This document shows positions 11,067-21,958 of a stretch of DNA of 64,000 nucleotides, piece by piece. A program made the position numbers and the translations under genes. The stretch comes from Anastrepha obliqua. Lineage: Eukaryota > Arthropoda > Insecta > Diptera > Tephritidae. The stretch's first letter is position 1. Every line of letters begins with the position of its first letter. Where the stretch lies: the NCBI RefSeq assembly GCF_027943255.1, contig NC_072892.1, positions 32,511,792-32,575,791 of the forward strand, written 5' to 3'. The notes beneath the pieces were generated by a model. That model saw nothing but the letters and a program-made list of their open reading frames with translations. It ran no database searches and was not told the origin of the DNA.

Positions 11067-11391
11067 AAGGGGTTTTCAATAAGGGCGGGTAGATATTGAA
11101 ATGGACTAAAATGGCGTTTGCTGTGTGGCACGTAGCGCTGTCCTGCTGGAACCACATGTCGTCTAGATCCATATGGTTCAATATGGGCCATAGGAAATTG
11201 GAAGGGCCACCACGTCTACCGAAAAATGGGCGCAATGCGCGCAACGTTTGCGTTAATGAACACTTGATAATAAAGTTTTATCATTTGAACATGCTGTTCA
11301 ATCGTGTAACTTGCCATGATGATTTGGCATAAACAACTGAATAATAAACAAAAGATTTGACAGATGTCACTCAAACAAAATGGCTGCCCTT
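11067..11391 (-). mobile_element. Mariner deletion derivative (325 bp), DD41D type
   Basis: Termini beginning AAGGGGTTTTCAATAAG (left) and, on the minus strand, AAGGGCAGCCATTTTG (right) are each flanked by TA. Read on the minus strand it begins MASYTIEQHVQMIKLYYQ (the N-terminal helix-turn-helix), passes through a frameshift to FFGRRGGPS, and jumps to DLDDMWFQQDSATCHTA, the block holding the second catalytic Asp. The rest of the transposase is deleted. The join fuses a DNA-binding fragment to a catalytic fragment, so it is non-functional as a transposase. Confidence 0.8.
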
Positions 11392-11480
11392 TATCTGTGA
11401 ATGATTCATATCAATAATTCATGTGGGAAACAGCCATAACTCCAATCAGTTGATACGTAAATTTGTTAGAAGCAAATGAG

Positions 11481-11802
11481 ACCGCCGTAGCCGAATGGGT
11501 TGGTGCGTGATTACCATTCGGAATTCACAGAGAGGTCGTTAGTTCGAATCTCGGTGAAAGCAAAATTAATAAAAACATTTTTCTAATAGCGGTCGCCCCT
11601 CGGCAGGCAATGGCAAACCTCCGAGTGTATTTCTGCCATTTAAAAGCTCCTCATAAAAATATCTGCCGTTCGGAATCGGCTTGAAACTGTAGGTCCCTCC
11701 ATTTGTGGAACAACATCAAGACGCACACCACAAATAGGAGGAGGAGCTCGGCCAAACACCTAACAGAAGTGTACGCGCCAATTATTTATTTTTTTTTTTT
11801 TA
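11481..11802 (+). mobile_element. tRNA-derived SINE, full-length copy (about 322 bp)
   Basis: The 5' head resembles a tRNA: an A-box-like TAGCCGAATGGGTTGGTGCG and a B-box-like GTTAGTTCGAATCTCGG, about 45 bp apart as in RNA polymerase III internal promoters. A conserved body follows (CTAATAGCGGTCGCCCCTCG, then CATTTGTGGAACA, then ATAGGAGGAGGAGCTCGG), with an AT/T-rich tail. Three more copies occur at 3396-3604, 32031-32324 and 45437-45593. It is non-coding and mobilised in trans by a LINE. It is not a functional tRNA gene, because no clover-leaf acceptor stem closes after the B box. Confidence 0.85.
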
Positions 11803-12419
11803 AATGAGGAAAAATGAAATAAGGCAACTTGGGCAAGAAAATAAGGCAACAATCGTTTGTTTCTCCTTGAGGCAGATATGTAGATCAAATGAGATTACCG
11901 AATAGACTCATATTCACTACAACTCATAAAATGACTAGCCAGGCATATCACAGAGTCTTGCAGTCTCGTCTGCTCCGTGCGAGCATATACTTACCCGATT
12001 CTGAGATTGAGATCACCCTGCGCTTAGCCCGCCTCTAGCCAGTCGGTGGTGTTTCTTTGCCATTATTGAGTGAAATATGCACCCGTTTTGTATCGTTGGT
12101 TTCAATGGCTGAACGAAAGAGTGGGCAAACCTCGCTAGGGCTAAATTACTAGATACCCCTTTTCCTAGTAAATTCATTATGCCAGATCTCAAGTCGCTTA
12201 CCGAACTATCATTACCTATGAAAGGGTAATATTATTTCACATATTTCAAAGGTAAGCCTCTTTTTCATACATTTTTTCTTTTATGAATATTAAACATGCA
12301 AGTTTGCTATATTATTTTCAATAATAAGAAACTTTATCAAGCAATAAAAGAGGGTCCAATATGACAAGCAATAGGAGAGAAAAATTGCAAAGAGCGGCAA
12401 TGGTCGTAGAACCGACGAA
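11803..12419. other. No recognised feature
   Basis: Intronic-looking sequence without ORF or repeat termini that I could support. Confidence 0.35.
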
Positions 12420-12860
12420 AACTACCCATTTAGGGTTAAATATGCTATAGTGGGTAGAAACGAAATGCAACATTTCAGACGTGGAAAAGGTACCCGAATT
12501 CTGCCAATATCAATTTTCGCTTCACGCCACAACACCAGGCGCTGTAGATAAATGCTTCCGCACCCCAGCAATTGTTTTTTGAAGTTTTTGACTGCAGAAT
12601 TTCCACGAAAAACTGTGAATCTATTCATCGTTGACCCGAATACCGCATTCATGATTTTTTTCCAGGCGTCACGATTTTTGACAGTTTCCTCCAGTTGCTT
12701 ACGTGCATCTTTTTCAGGTAATTGATGACTTGGTCTAACCAATGCACATTTGTGCGTCCTCGTGTTTTCGAAACCAGCGGATTATAGGTGGTTAAGGTTT
12801 TTTGTTCATGCGTTTGTTCATGTGTTAAATGTGACCCAACTGATGTATTCTTTGCCATTT
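12420..12860 (-). pseudogene. Non-LTR retrotransposon C-terminal relic
   Basis: On the minus strand one frame reads RGRTNVHWLDQVINYLKKMH, then VSNWRKL. A second frame continues EETVKNRDAWKKIMNAVFGS. Together they give the [R]xxRWxDQVxxDLKxxxVxNWRxLAxDRxxWKxI pattern found at the very C-terminus of RTE-like and related non-LTR reverse transcriptases. The two frames overlap, so a frameshift separates them. Only the last ~60 residues of the ORF remain, consistent with a 5'-truncated insertion. Confidence 0.55.
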
Positions 12861-14430
12861 AATGAGTTTAATAACATCTTCTCCTTTGCATAAAGATAAC
12901 AGTTTGTTGTTTTACCGTAATGTACAATATATGCGCCATGACTTTCCCGGAGTGATCCAAAGATCTTTTGGACTATTTTACCTTCGAAAACTTTTAGGCA
13001 TTAAGCATCTGCGTGGGTAAGTGTCCATGTGTTCGCATTCATGAATATGAACGGTGCGTATTACCGCTTGAGAACCGCGTGAGAACATTTGATTTTAGAT
13101 GATTTATATTGGCAAAGCATATTTTATTTCAGGCCAAGTTTCGATATTGTATTGTGTTACGCATATTGTTGTACTTTATTGTAAAACACCGAGGTATTTA
13201 AATTGCTGAGACCCTTCAAAACATTATCTTCCAATAGGTATATTTTCTTTTCTTTTATCTCCAGATTTCAATATCGACAAGGTACTAACTATTAGTGCAT
13301 ACTTTTTTTTTCACATATTAGTAACATAGGATGAGTTTCGATTTCGTTAGAACTTTTGCCTTGTTCAACTACCTTTTGGTTTCTTTCTTCGCTTTCAAAG
13401 TTACAGAGCAAAGAATGCTCTTTAAATGGGGAAAGTGTCTTTCGGTTTGCTGTAAACATTCCTTTACAATACTTTTATTGTACATTAACAGCGAGAACAA
13501 TAACCTTTAACATAATCTGAATAACATAAAACTTACAAGAGGAAGTATAGCAAATGTTGTATTATGAAACTAACATAGAACTTTTTAAACATTTTAAAGC
13601 TGCTGTTTTTGTAAGTTCTTCTGGTATTCTGATTGTTGCTTCAGAGTCACTTAACAGATGTGCCCCCATATGATTTAAAATATTCCCATGTGTATGTGTA
13701 TGTGCGTTTACGCAACCAGGGGTAATGAAATGGAAAACTTTTTGATTTTTGTAGTTGAACGAACTCTCAAATGACTACAAGTATCGATCAAATTTTATTT
13801 TTTCTCACACATACATATTTACGTACTATACGATTTGCCTTCTGCCATACCTGAAAGCACTTGTATGTTAAGCCTATGAAACTCATAGTGGTAGCTTCAC
13901 TTCTACGCGTAAGTATTTACAACTAACATAATTATTTGTATGTATGTATGTATGTATATAAGTGTATATTCGTTTGCGTTTTATTGACTAGTTATTATTT
14001 AATAGACGCTTAGAGTTTTTAGGTTATCTGCCTTTTATTAGCAATAATATAATAAAAATTTGTGCGAATGACAAGCGTGAAATTTATTTATTCATCTGGA
14101 ATATATTTGCACATTACTTATTTACATACTTGTGAGCGTAGGTGTGAAAAAAAGCAGAAAAAAGAAAATAAAATAGAAAAAAAAATAAAAAATAAAAACT
14201 GAAAAATTGCTAGTAAGGAATTAGTAGCGATATACATACTATACATACATACATGCGCCTGTATGGGCTTACATATATTTAAAGCAATTAAGTAAGCGGA
14301 AAAATATTGTTTGGTTTAAAAAGAGGATTAACAAAAATTATGACAACTAAAGACTCAGCAGACATATTTAAAAAAATATGCATACATACACATACATACA
14401 TATTTATGTGTATATGATGTATTAGTATTA
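12861..14430. other. Intronic-looking sequence with microsatellites
   Basis: No gene was recognised. There is a (GTAT)n run at about 13937-13956 and CATA/TATG runs at 14230-14260 and 14380-14400, just before the mariner insertion. Confidence 0.4.
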
Positions 14431-14432
14431 TA

Positions 14433-14989
14433 AAGGGTTTTCCAATAACAGGTGTTATTTTGAATTGGATTGCGCTATCGAGAGATGATTAACGATATTT
14501 TATGACTGGAATTGGATGGTATTGATCTGGTCAACGTTTATTTTCAATAAGACGGTGCTACGTGCCTCACACAAGCAACGAAACCATTGATCTTTTACGG
14601 GAAAAGTTTCCGGACCGTGTTATCTCTCGAAGAGATTATCACAATTGACCACCGAGATCTTGCGATTTAACACCTTGTGACTTTTTACTTTGGGGCCGCG
14701 TGAAAGAGAAGGTCTACGCCAACAGCCCAGGGTCGATTCAGGACCTTAAAGATGGAAGTCGTGAGGATATCGAGGACATAGGGCAGCCACTTTGCAATTC
14801 CCATAACCGAAATTTCATGAAAAGAATATTGTCCTGTAAGCGTGGTCGTGGTGGTCATTTGCCTGATGTTATTTGCCACTATTAACGGTATACTTTCCTC
14901 TTTATAATGAAATAAACATCCGATCATTTGTATTAAAAATAGCATTTTTCTTTGAATATCAAAATAACATCTCTTATTGGAAAACCCTT
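14433..14989 (+). mobile_element. Mariner deletion derivative (557 bp), DD41D type
   Basis: Both termini read AAGGGTTTTCCAATAA from outside in, with TA at 14431-14432 and 14990-14991. The plus strand retains only the C-terminal half of the transposase. There are remnants of the second catalytic block, in which the codon after Gln is a stop before DGATC. The LTPCDFLLWGRVKEKVYANS block holds the third Asp, and the final part reads SCKRGRGGHLPDVICHY. The N-terminal half is deleted. It belongs to the same family as 40454-41407, which retains the complementary N-terminal half. Confidence 0.85.
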
Positions 14990-15480
14990 TACATTAATAT
15001 TTATGTATATATGCGAGTATGCATTCTAGTGTGTGTACATAGAGGTTACTGAAAAGTCATATCGATGGTGAGTGCCTAAATTAAAGATGAAAAAGTGAGG
15101 GACTAACTAAATCTGTGGACTTTTCACGAAACAACTCAAGTGACTTTAATTGGTTTCGCTTTAAGGTCAATAAACTCGGAGCTATCTTAGCAACATGTAA
15201 TATTTTATTGAATATTTTTTAATATAGCTACTCAAGCCAAAGCTATAAATGATTAATTGATTAAATTCTTTTATTTATAAATATTAAAATAAAATAAATA
15301 AAATATTTATTTAATTACAAAAATAATATTTTATTATAATTTATGTTTTTTTAGTTATATTTTATTACAATTTATATTTTTTATAGTAATATTTTATTTT
15401 ATAATATTATTTATTGCAATTTACCATGAATATTATACCATACAACCAAAGCTTCAAACTTAGTAGAAAAGATTAAAAAA
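14990..15480. other. AT-rich non-coding sequence
   Basis: No ORF or transposon end was recognised beyond the mariner. It is increasingly AT-rich, with TATTTTATTA-type repeats from 15290. Confidence 0.4.
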
Positions 15481-15800
15481 TTCAAGAAGTTTTAATGAGA
15501 TTCTAATTTTTGTTATATTTTTTTTTAATTTTTTAGTTTTTTTTTATTTTAAAAAATATGTATTTGTATTTTTTTGGTAGTTTTTTTTTTTATTTGATTT
15601 TTTTTTTTTGTATTTATTTTTTATTTTATTTTTTTTATAGTTACTTTATTTATTTATTTTTTTTATACTTATTTTTTATTTGCTTTTTATTATTTTTGTT
15701 TATTATTTTTTTTCTCATTATTGTTTTAATATTACTTATTTTTTTGTACTTTTTTTTAATATTATTTTAAATTTTTTTCATTATTTTTTAAGTTTATTGC
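15481..15800. repeat. T-rich low-complexity block
   Basis: This is an almost pure T/A sequence with (TTTTAT)-type motifs. ORFs crossing it are Phe/Leu/Tyr-rich artefacts of composition. Confidence 0.85.
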
Positions 15801-18800
15801 CTTATTTCGAGGAAACCAAGCAATTTAGTGCCTTACAGAAAAAAGGGCTAAGTCCACTTCAGTTGTTATTTCAAACCCACACAGAAATATGCAATAAATA
15901 AATTAAATAAGTTTAGCTGTTTAAATTTAAAAAATAAATTAAGAACTAAAATTAAAAAAAATGCGAAAATACTCTATGAGCGTAAAAAAATAAAAAAAAA
16001 TGTATAAAAAATACGCAACTAAAACTTCTAGGTGCTACTTTTTCTTCATTCATTTTCCGTACATTTTGGGCAATTTACGCATTTTTCGCCAATTCTAAAT
16101 TATATAATTTTCTTACGTCATCTAACGGTATCATTACATTGTAGGTTCACATTATTATGCATGGCTCCTTATTGTTAATATTAATATTAATATTGTAATA
16201 ATTAATGTTTGTAAGCATCCTGTTAATGCATATAACATTTAATGTCAAGCTAAGTCTAGTAATACTTTTAAGTTTCGACAGTTTACTTTTACAACTATAT
16301 TTGTCCTTTTCTTACCCAATTACCGATCCCTACACGGATGGCTATAAAAGCGAGAATTTCATTTGTAATCCTTCATTTATATTTGAAGCAAATTTGACAG
16401 AATGAGCTAATAGGCTGACGTCACTTGGAATGTGTATGGAAAAAAACTGAGATTGTGTTGGTGATATGCGAGAGAAATCAACCAATGATATTTCGTTGCC
16501 ATCTGGACAACGACTGATTGGACGAGTGTGTGAATATGTGTGAAAGAAGAAGCAGAAATCGGGTGTCGAACTTTCTAAGTGACGTGGTGACGGTTTACAT
16601 ATCGACTTTTTAGTTTCTATTCACCTTTATTTTTTAATATTTTAGTTATCATTTCATTAAAGACCTCTGCCAATCTATTAGTGCTAATAAAAACAACAAT
16701 ATTTAATTCTTTTAAGTACATTTAAAATTGTTTTAATATTTATTTAATGTTTTATATTAATTCTGTAATATTTGTACTGAATGAAATTTTTTGAATTAAT
16801 TTAATTTTTGTACTGAAATGAAATAAATTTTTTTTTAATTAAAAATTATTATTTTTTTATGCTTGAATAACTTTTAGTCATAATTTTATGATATCTCAAT
16901 TTTTTTAAATTTTTTTCCATATTTCTTTAAATATGGACAACTATATTATTTTGCTTTTTAATACTTTCATTTTAATTTTATAATTTTTTATATTAGTTTT
17001 GTTATCTCTTAGGTATTTTCTTTTGAAAAATACATCTTTTTTAAATAGTTTTTTTCTTATGTTTCAATTTAACGCATGCCTAAATTTTTTCTCATCTTAA
17101 TTTTATAATTTATTAATTTTTTTTACAAATTTTGTTCATTTTTCTAAATATTTTTTGTTAGTTTTTGTGTGAAAACTACATTATTAATTTTTTTGTTTTT
17201 AATTAACAGTTTTTTGTTTTTAAAAAACAATTCGATTAAATTGATTATATTTTTTTAATGGATGATTACATTTTTTTTTGGTTTTTTTACATTTATTTTA
17301 CAATTAAAAGGTTTTTATACTCATTTTTGTGTTTATTTTGGACTCAAATATTGGCCTTAATTAAAATTAAAATTTTTTCATTTTTCAATCGTAATTTAGT
17401 AATTTTTAGATTTCTTGAGTTATTATTATAAAGATTGAAAATTATTTATATTTATATTAATTGATGAAATTTTATTTATTTTTTGATTTTTTAATTTTAA
17501 TTTTTTTCCTTTGTTTTTTTATTTCAAAACTACAATTTTTTTGGTTATTTAAAATTTGGAATTTTTCTATATCTTTTAACGTAAAATTTGTTCTGCTAAG
17601 TAGCACATTTTTTCGTCATTGCATTCAAAATACTTGACGTAAAGTAACGCAATAATTGGATCTCCGAGCTTTTTTTGTAGCACCAATGTACATATCACCG
17701 AGCTACATGTCTGGTTTTATTTGCCATTCCAAAAGTTGCTGTTCGATTGTTGCCACTTACAAGTGTGCTTTGCAAACACAAATAAATTTCCGAGTTAATC
17801 CCTTGCGCGTCAGAAAGAAAAACACTTTCACTGCAACGAAAATAAACATATAATACGAGTACATACATATTTTGAAATTTTCGCTTTCCTCCAAAGAAGT
17901 TGACGCTGCGAACAGTGGAACGTAAAGAGACATTAAGTCTGTAGCAAAGAACATAAAAACTAAATCTTTAACAAATTATCGAGCTTAAAGTATTTTTATA
18001 AGCATTCGGGATATGATGAAAATCAGTATATACATATATATATGATATATACATATATATTTATATATTTATGTCAGCGTTCTTGTACATACACACAAAA
18101 ATATTGTGAAATCGCCATGAGACAGTCATTAAGTTAAGCTGGCGGGCATTTTGAGTTTATAACAAAAATAGGCTATTTGCCATGGTTGAAAACTAAAGGA
18201 AAGCAAATGAATGTGAAATGTTTAGGAAACCTAAAAATATAGAATTTTCTAATAAAATAAATTTGGAAATTTCGTTGTTTGTATACAAATTGGATCTGTC
18301 GTTATATATGACACTTTTATATCGGTTTTCTGGCAAACTTTTTTTACGTTAGATTTTATTATTCCTTGGGATTCGATTGGCGCGCAACTTCTGTGTTAAA
18401 AATATAAAATTTAAAGAACTAACCAAAACTGTAAAATTATTAAAGCAAAAAAGAGTATAAATGCTGATGAAGGTAGTAGAAATTTTGTGAAAAAATAATT
18501 TTTTGCTGGTAAATCAGAGCTGAGAGCGCCGTTCAAGCGCCGTTTTCTCTCACGTCATTCAATGGAATTCCCTAAGTGATGCTCCTTTTTGCCCTGATTG
18601 GGCAAGATTACTGAATTTCCTCGACTATGCAATTTACTTGTAACGGCATATCTCTGAACCCACAGAGTTCCACGAGGAAAAATAATTATTCATATATTCT
18701 CTCAAAAAAAATATCGGAAATTGTTCATTTGAAAAACTCACATATATGTGTATGTCTAAATTTTTTTTGCTGGAATGTTGGTACAACTGTACTCTATTGT

Positions 18801-18877
18801 GTCGCAGAGTTTGAGCGTGATCTTTGAACTAGTGTGTTTTTGGCATTTAATTATATCAGTCAAGCGCAGGTGTCACT
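15801..18877. other. Long AT-rich stretch without recognised genes
   Basis: The 16600-17580 part is a second extended A/T block, dominated by T runs on the plus strand. TATA/CATA simple repeats lie at 18030-18070. I see no coding sequence, RNA gene or transposon boundary that I can defend. Confidence 0.4.
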
Positions 18878-19440
18878 ATGGAGAAAAATATCGAACAAAG
18901 AATTTGTCTTAAATTTTGTGCCTGATCTGGTCGCCCATCAACGTCTTCAACGGATGAAATCGTTGAAAAAGTCAAAGAAATGGTGCTAGAAAACCATCAT
19001 TTAAGTTTGAGGGAGGTAGCTTGTGACCTTAGCGTCTCTCACGAATCAATTCGCAACATTTTACACCATCAACTGGGCATGAGACGCGTGGCTGCTCGAC
19101 TCGTTCCAATAGAGTTTTATTTGTTTCAAAAACTTCATCAGCAGAAGATGGCTGAAAGCTTGCTTGAGCAAGTGAATTCGGACTCAACGTTTATCCAGCG
19201 CATCACAACAAGTGATGAGACGTGAGTATATGAGTTTGACATGCAAACCAGTAAACAGGCGGCTGAATGGCGCTATCCACATGAGCCGAAACCCAAAAAG
19301 CCTCGTCAAAGTCGATCAAAAGTGAAAGTCGTGCTACTCGTTTTCTTTGATTATAATGGTGTTGTGTACTCGGAATTCGTTCCAAAAGGCTCTACGGTAA
19401 ATAAATAATATTATTTGGAAGTTATGCAACGTTTTAGAGA
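18878..19440 (+). pseudogene. Mariner transposase relic (N-terminal two thirds)
   Basis: The plus strand opens MEKNIEQRICLKFCA, then a stop replaces a deleted segment of about 50 residues. It resumes in the same frame at SGRPSTSSTDEIVEKVKEMV with the second helix-turn-helix (LSVSHESIRNILHHQLGMRR). The first catalytic block is ITTSDET, in which the usual following Trp codon has become TGA (19222-19224). The second catalytic block follows as VVLLVFFDYNG. The frame stays alignable to YYLEVMQRFRDNV, after which similarity ends and the third Asp is missing. TIRs were not found. It resembles the mellifera/mauritiana side of mariners rather than the DD41D copies elsewhere in this window. Confidence 0.8.
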
Positions 19441-19981
19441 CAATGTGTATAGGAATCGGCTAAAAGGCTAATATTGTGAACACTTTTTTGACCAAAAACT
19501 TGCCGCTTTGAGTCGATAGACGCCATTAAGGAGAACTCGCTGAATTGAACAATTGAACAATTCCCGGTAATTTTTGACAGAATGTAGGTACAAAAAAAAT
19601 ATTTTAAGATGTAAAGTAGAGAGCGTTCCTCATAAGCCTTTTGGGAGTCGTTTTTTTTTATCACGCAGGAGCGCCTACTATAGAAATGGCATGTCAACAC
19701 AGAAGTATGCATACAATAAAGTTTGAAAGTTTTACATTTTTTCTTTTTTTAACTGTACAAAGTTTGAAACTTAAAGTTATATGATTTTTGTTGAAGTTTC
19801 AACTCTATTTGAATAAAAAAAAACCAATGTGAGGACAGGTGTAACAACCAAAAAAGCAAAAAAAAATCATTATTAATTCTCACAAATTTATGCGCCAAAA
19901 ATGCCATTAATACTCACATGACAAATCTGGACAGGGTCTTGCATTTCTATAACCGAATGTTGATTTGTGGAATACAAATAA
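19441..19981. other. No recognised feature; abuts a long-TIR element
   Basis: AT-rich. It ends in TAA (19979-19981), which is duplicated on the other side of the adjacent element. Confidence 0.4.
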
Positions 19982-20351
19982 CACTGTGCGACAATTTTGG
20001 GGTCATCAAAATCAAACCACACCGGACCTTTTTTTTCTGAAAATATACCTATTTAATTGCAAAACCCTCGCTGTGTTTTTAAAAGTTAGCTCGATTTTTT
20101 TTTTATAGCGTTTTGAAGTTTTCTATTTTCATGAGATTTTGGAGTTTTACCTGTACGCTAAATCTGACTTATAAATCGACCTTTGTTTGATTTAATCGAT
20201 TTATTTTGTCATAGCTTGATGCAGAAATTTCGTACATGTACAAATAAACTTATTTTGAGAAGAACCTATATCTCAATACGCAATTTTGAACACCAAAATT
20301 TCGAAAAATTGTATGTTTTTACCATTTTTTACTGTAATTATGAAAATAATT
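19982..20351. repeat. Left terminal inverted repeat of the CAC element
   Basis: This segment is colinear in reverse complement with 21600-21958. Examples are CGTACATGTACAAATAAAC and GGTTCTTCTCAAAATAAG and their complements. The left copy has an extra ~9 bp near its tip (after TGCGACA) that the right copy lacks. Confidence 0.9.
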
Positions 20352-20452
20352 AAAATTTCTCACTATTTCTTCTAGCAAAAATGTTACAAAATGTACTAAA
20401 AAAGTCATTTATAAGATAAAAACATAAAACTGAACTTTAAGTTTGCTATTTT

Positions 20453-21190
20453 CTAAAAAAATAAATTTTTAACAAGATTTTTGTTCATAAAAATAATTTT
20501 TTTATACTCTGCTTTAATTTTTTTTTTATTATAAATATCTAAAAACTCTGTAGGTAAAAATATTAAATAGATTAAGTAAAAAGAATATAGACTTGAATTC
20601 TTATAATTTTTTTTTTTTTTATTTCCGCTGTGTTGTTCCAATTTAGCAACAATTTCATCTAATTTACTTTGCGTTATTAGAATCGGCTGGACTGACGTTG
20701 ATGGTTCGGGAACATACTCGGAATGTATATCAAATAATGATGGCTGTGTTATAACAGAAAAAGATTCACTTAAAGCATCAAAATTGGGACATTTTGGCAC
20801 TAGAATATTTTCATTATGATCAAGCGGTAATTGTACACACTGGACTGAAACGTATTTTTTGTTTTTCGCTTTCTTTTTGTTCAATCCGATCACAGTATTT
20901 GCACAACTATAACAATTTTTTGGATCATGTTCTTCTGGATTGTGCCATAGCATTGGCATTCCAAAAGGCATTCTGCTTTGCTTGTTGTGCAACCAATTTA
21001 CTAAACCAACATAACAACCTCTACACACTATGTTTGGCGCCCAAGGTACATTCAAAATAACTTCACGATCAAAATAAAGTCTGTATGCCACAGTAAAATC
21101 ATCACTGATTGATCCATGCTTTTCACTCGCTGGTGTGAAACGTCCACAACAATAGCAGAAAACGTTAATATTTGCGAGACAATTGTACAT
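20453..21190 (-). CDS. Cysteine-rich transposon ORF, N-terminal domain (truncated)
   Basis: This is a 245-codon minus-strand ORF inside the long-TIR element. Residues 1-100 hold a regular Cys/His pattern: C12-x-C14-C15, C56-x2-C59, H88 and C93-x2-C96. They are interspersed with a conserved-looking hydrophobic core (AYRLYF, VPWAPNIVC, MPFGMPMLWHNP). This suggests a zinc-binding fold. I recognise the pattern as the N-terminus of a widespread invertebrate (aphid, Hydra and mollusc) transposon-associated protein family that is much longer, but I cannot name it with certainty. After about residue 193 (LEQHSG) the sequence turns into a Lys/Asn/Phe-rich tail typical of AT-rich non-coding DNA, so the family homology is truncated. 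It could be a residual transposase N-terminus. Whether it is expressed is unknown. Confidence 0.65.
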   Translation of the reverse strand: MYNCLANINVFCYCCGRFTPASEKHGSISDDFTVAYRLYFDREVILNVPWAPNIVCRGCYVGLVNWLHNKQSRMPFGMPMLWHNPEEHDPKNCYSCANTVIGLNKKKAKNKKYVSVQCVQLPLDHNENILVPKCPNFDALSESFSVITQPSLFDIHSEYVPEPSTSVQPILITQSKLDEIVAKLEQHSGNKKKKNYKNSSLYSFYLIYLIFLPTEFLDIYNKKKIKAEYKKIIFMNKNLVKNLFF

Positions 21191-21599
21191 TTTTTATTTT
21201 CTTAATTCATAAAAAATTCACGTAAATGAAATTAATAAATTCAAATATGTTAACAAAAACCGTATTGTTCACAAAATATTTAGCGCGTCAAATGTGTTTT
21301 AGGAGTTGTTATGCACGAACCTGATCTCGCCAGACTGCTGCGATCTTAGAACAGGTAAAATCGTTGGGAACAAATTTTGGAATTTCTAAAACAAACATTT
21401 CCTGATAAGACAGACTACAACCTTCTTTATACTTTTTATTTTACTTAACAGGCTAAAAGTCTTGTGAGACCAATCTGGCTTTTCACTACTCACGATCACA
21501 TTTTGTTACATCCAATATTCATTGGAAAACCGTATCTGGAAAAAATACTAGCAAAAATAGAAAAATCTGAAAATGTGTATAACGGGTGGTTACGTATAA

Positions 21600-21958
21600 A
21601 ATTATTTTCATAATTACAGTAAAAAATGGTAAAAACATACAATTTTTCGAAATTTTGGTATTCAAAATTGCGTATTGAGATATAGGTTCTTCTCAAAATA
21701 AGTTTATTTGTACATGTACGAAATTTCTGCATCAAGCTATGACAAAATAAATCGATTAAATCAAACAAAGGTCGATTTATAAGTCAAATTTAGCGTACAG
21801 GTAAAACTCCAAAATCTCATGAAAATAGAAAACTTCAAGACGCAATAAAAAAAAAATCGAGCTAACTTTTAAAAACCCAGCGAGGGGTTTGCTATTGAAT
21901 AGGTATATTATCAGAAAAAAAAGGTCCGGTGCGGTTTGATTTTTGATGTCGCACTGTG
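21600..21958. repeat. Right terminal inverted repeat of the CAC element
   Basis: This is the inverted partner of 19982-20351. It ends GCACTGTG, followed by TAA (21959-21961). Confidence 0.9.

Larger units (their letters stand above)
19982..21958 (-). mobile_element. Long-TIR DNA transposon, CAC ends, TAA target duplication (1,977 bp)
   Basis: About 360-370 bp at each end are inverted copies of each other (19982-20351 and 21600-21958). The left end reads CACTGTGCGACA and the right, on the minus strand, CACAGTGCGACA. TAA occurs immediately outside both ends, giving a 3-bp target duplication. CAC termini with a 3-bp duplication fit the CMC group (CACTA/Mirage/Chapaev, especially Chapaev3-like). 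That placement is inference from ends and duplication. Inside is one minus-strand ORF (20453-21190) that resembles the N-terminus of a transposon-associated protein. The copy is too short to encode a full transposase and is probably non-autonomous. Confidence 0.8.

Noticed and set aside
11481..11560. A tRNA gene (A and B boxes present)
   Set aside because: The same segment recurs joined to a constant non-tRNA body at other sites, and no acceptor stem closes after the B box. It is the head of a SINE.
15558..15901. Phe/Tyr/Leu-rich ORFs resembling membrane proteins
   Set aside because: They are translations of a T-rich low-complexity block, with no start context, domain or conservation signal.
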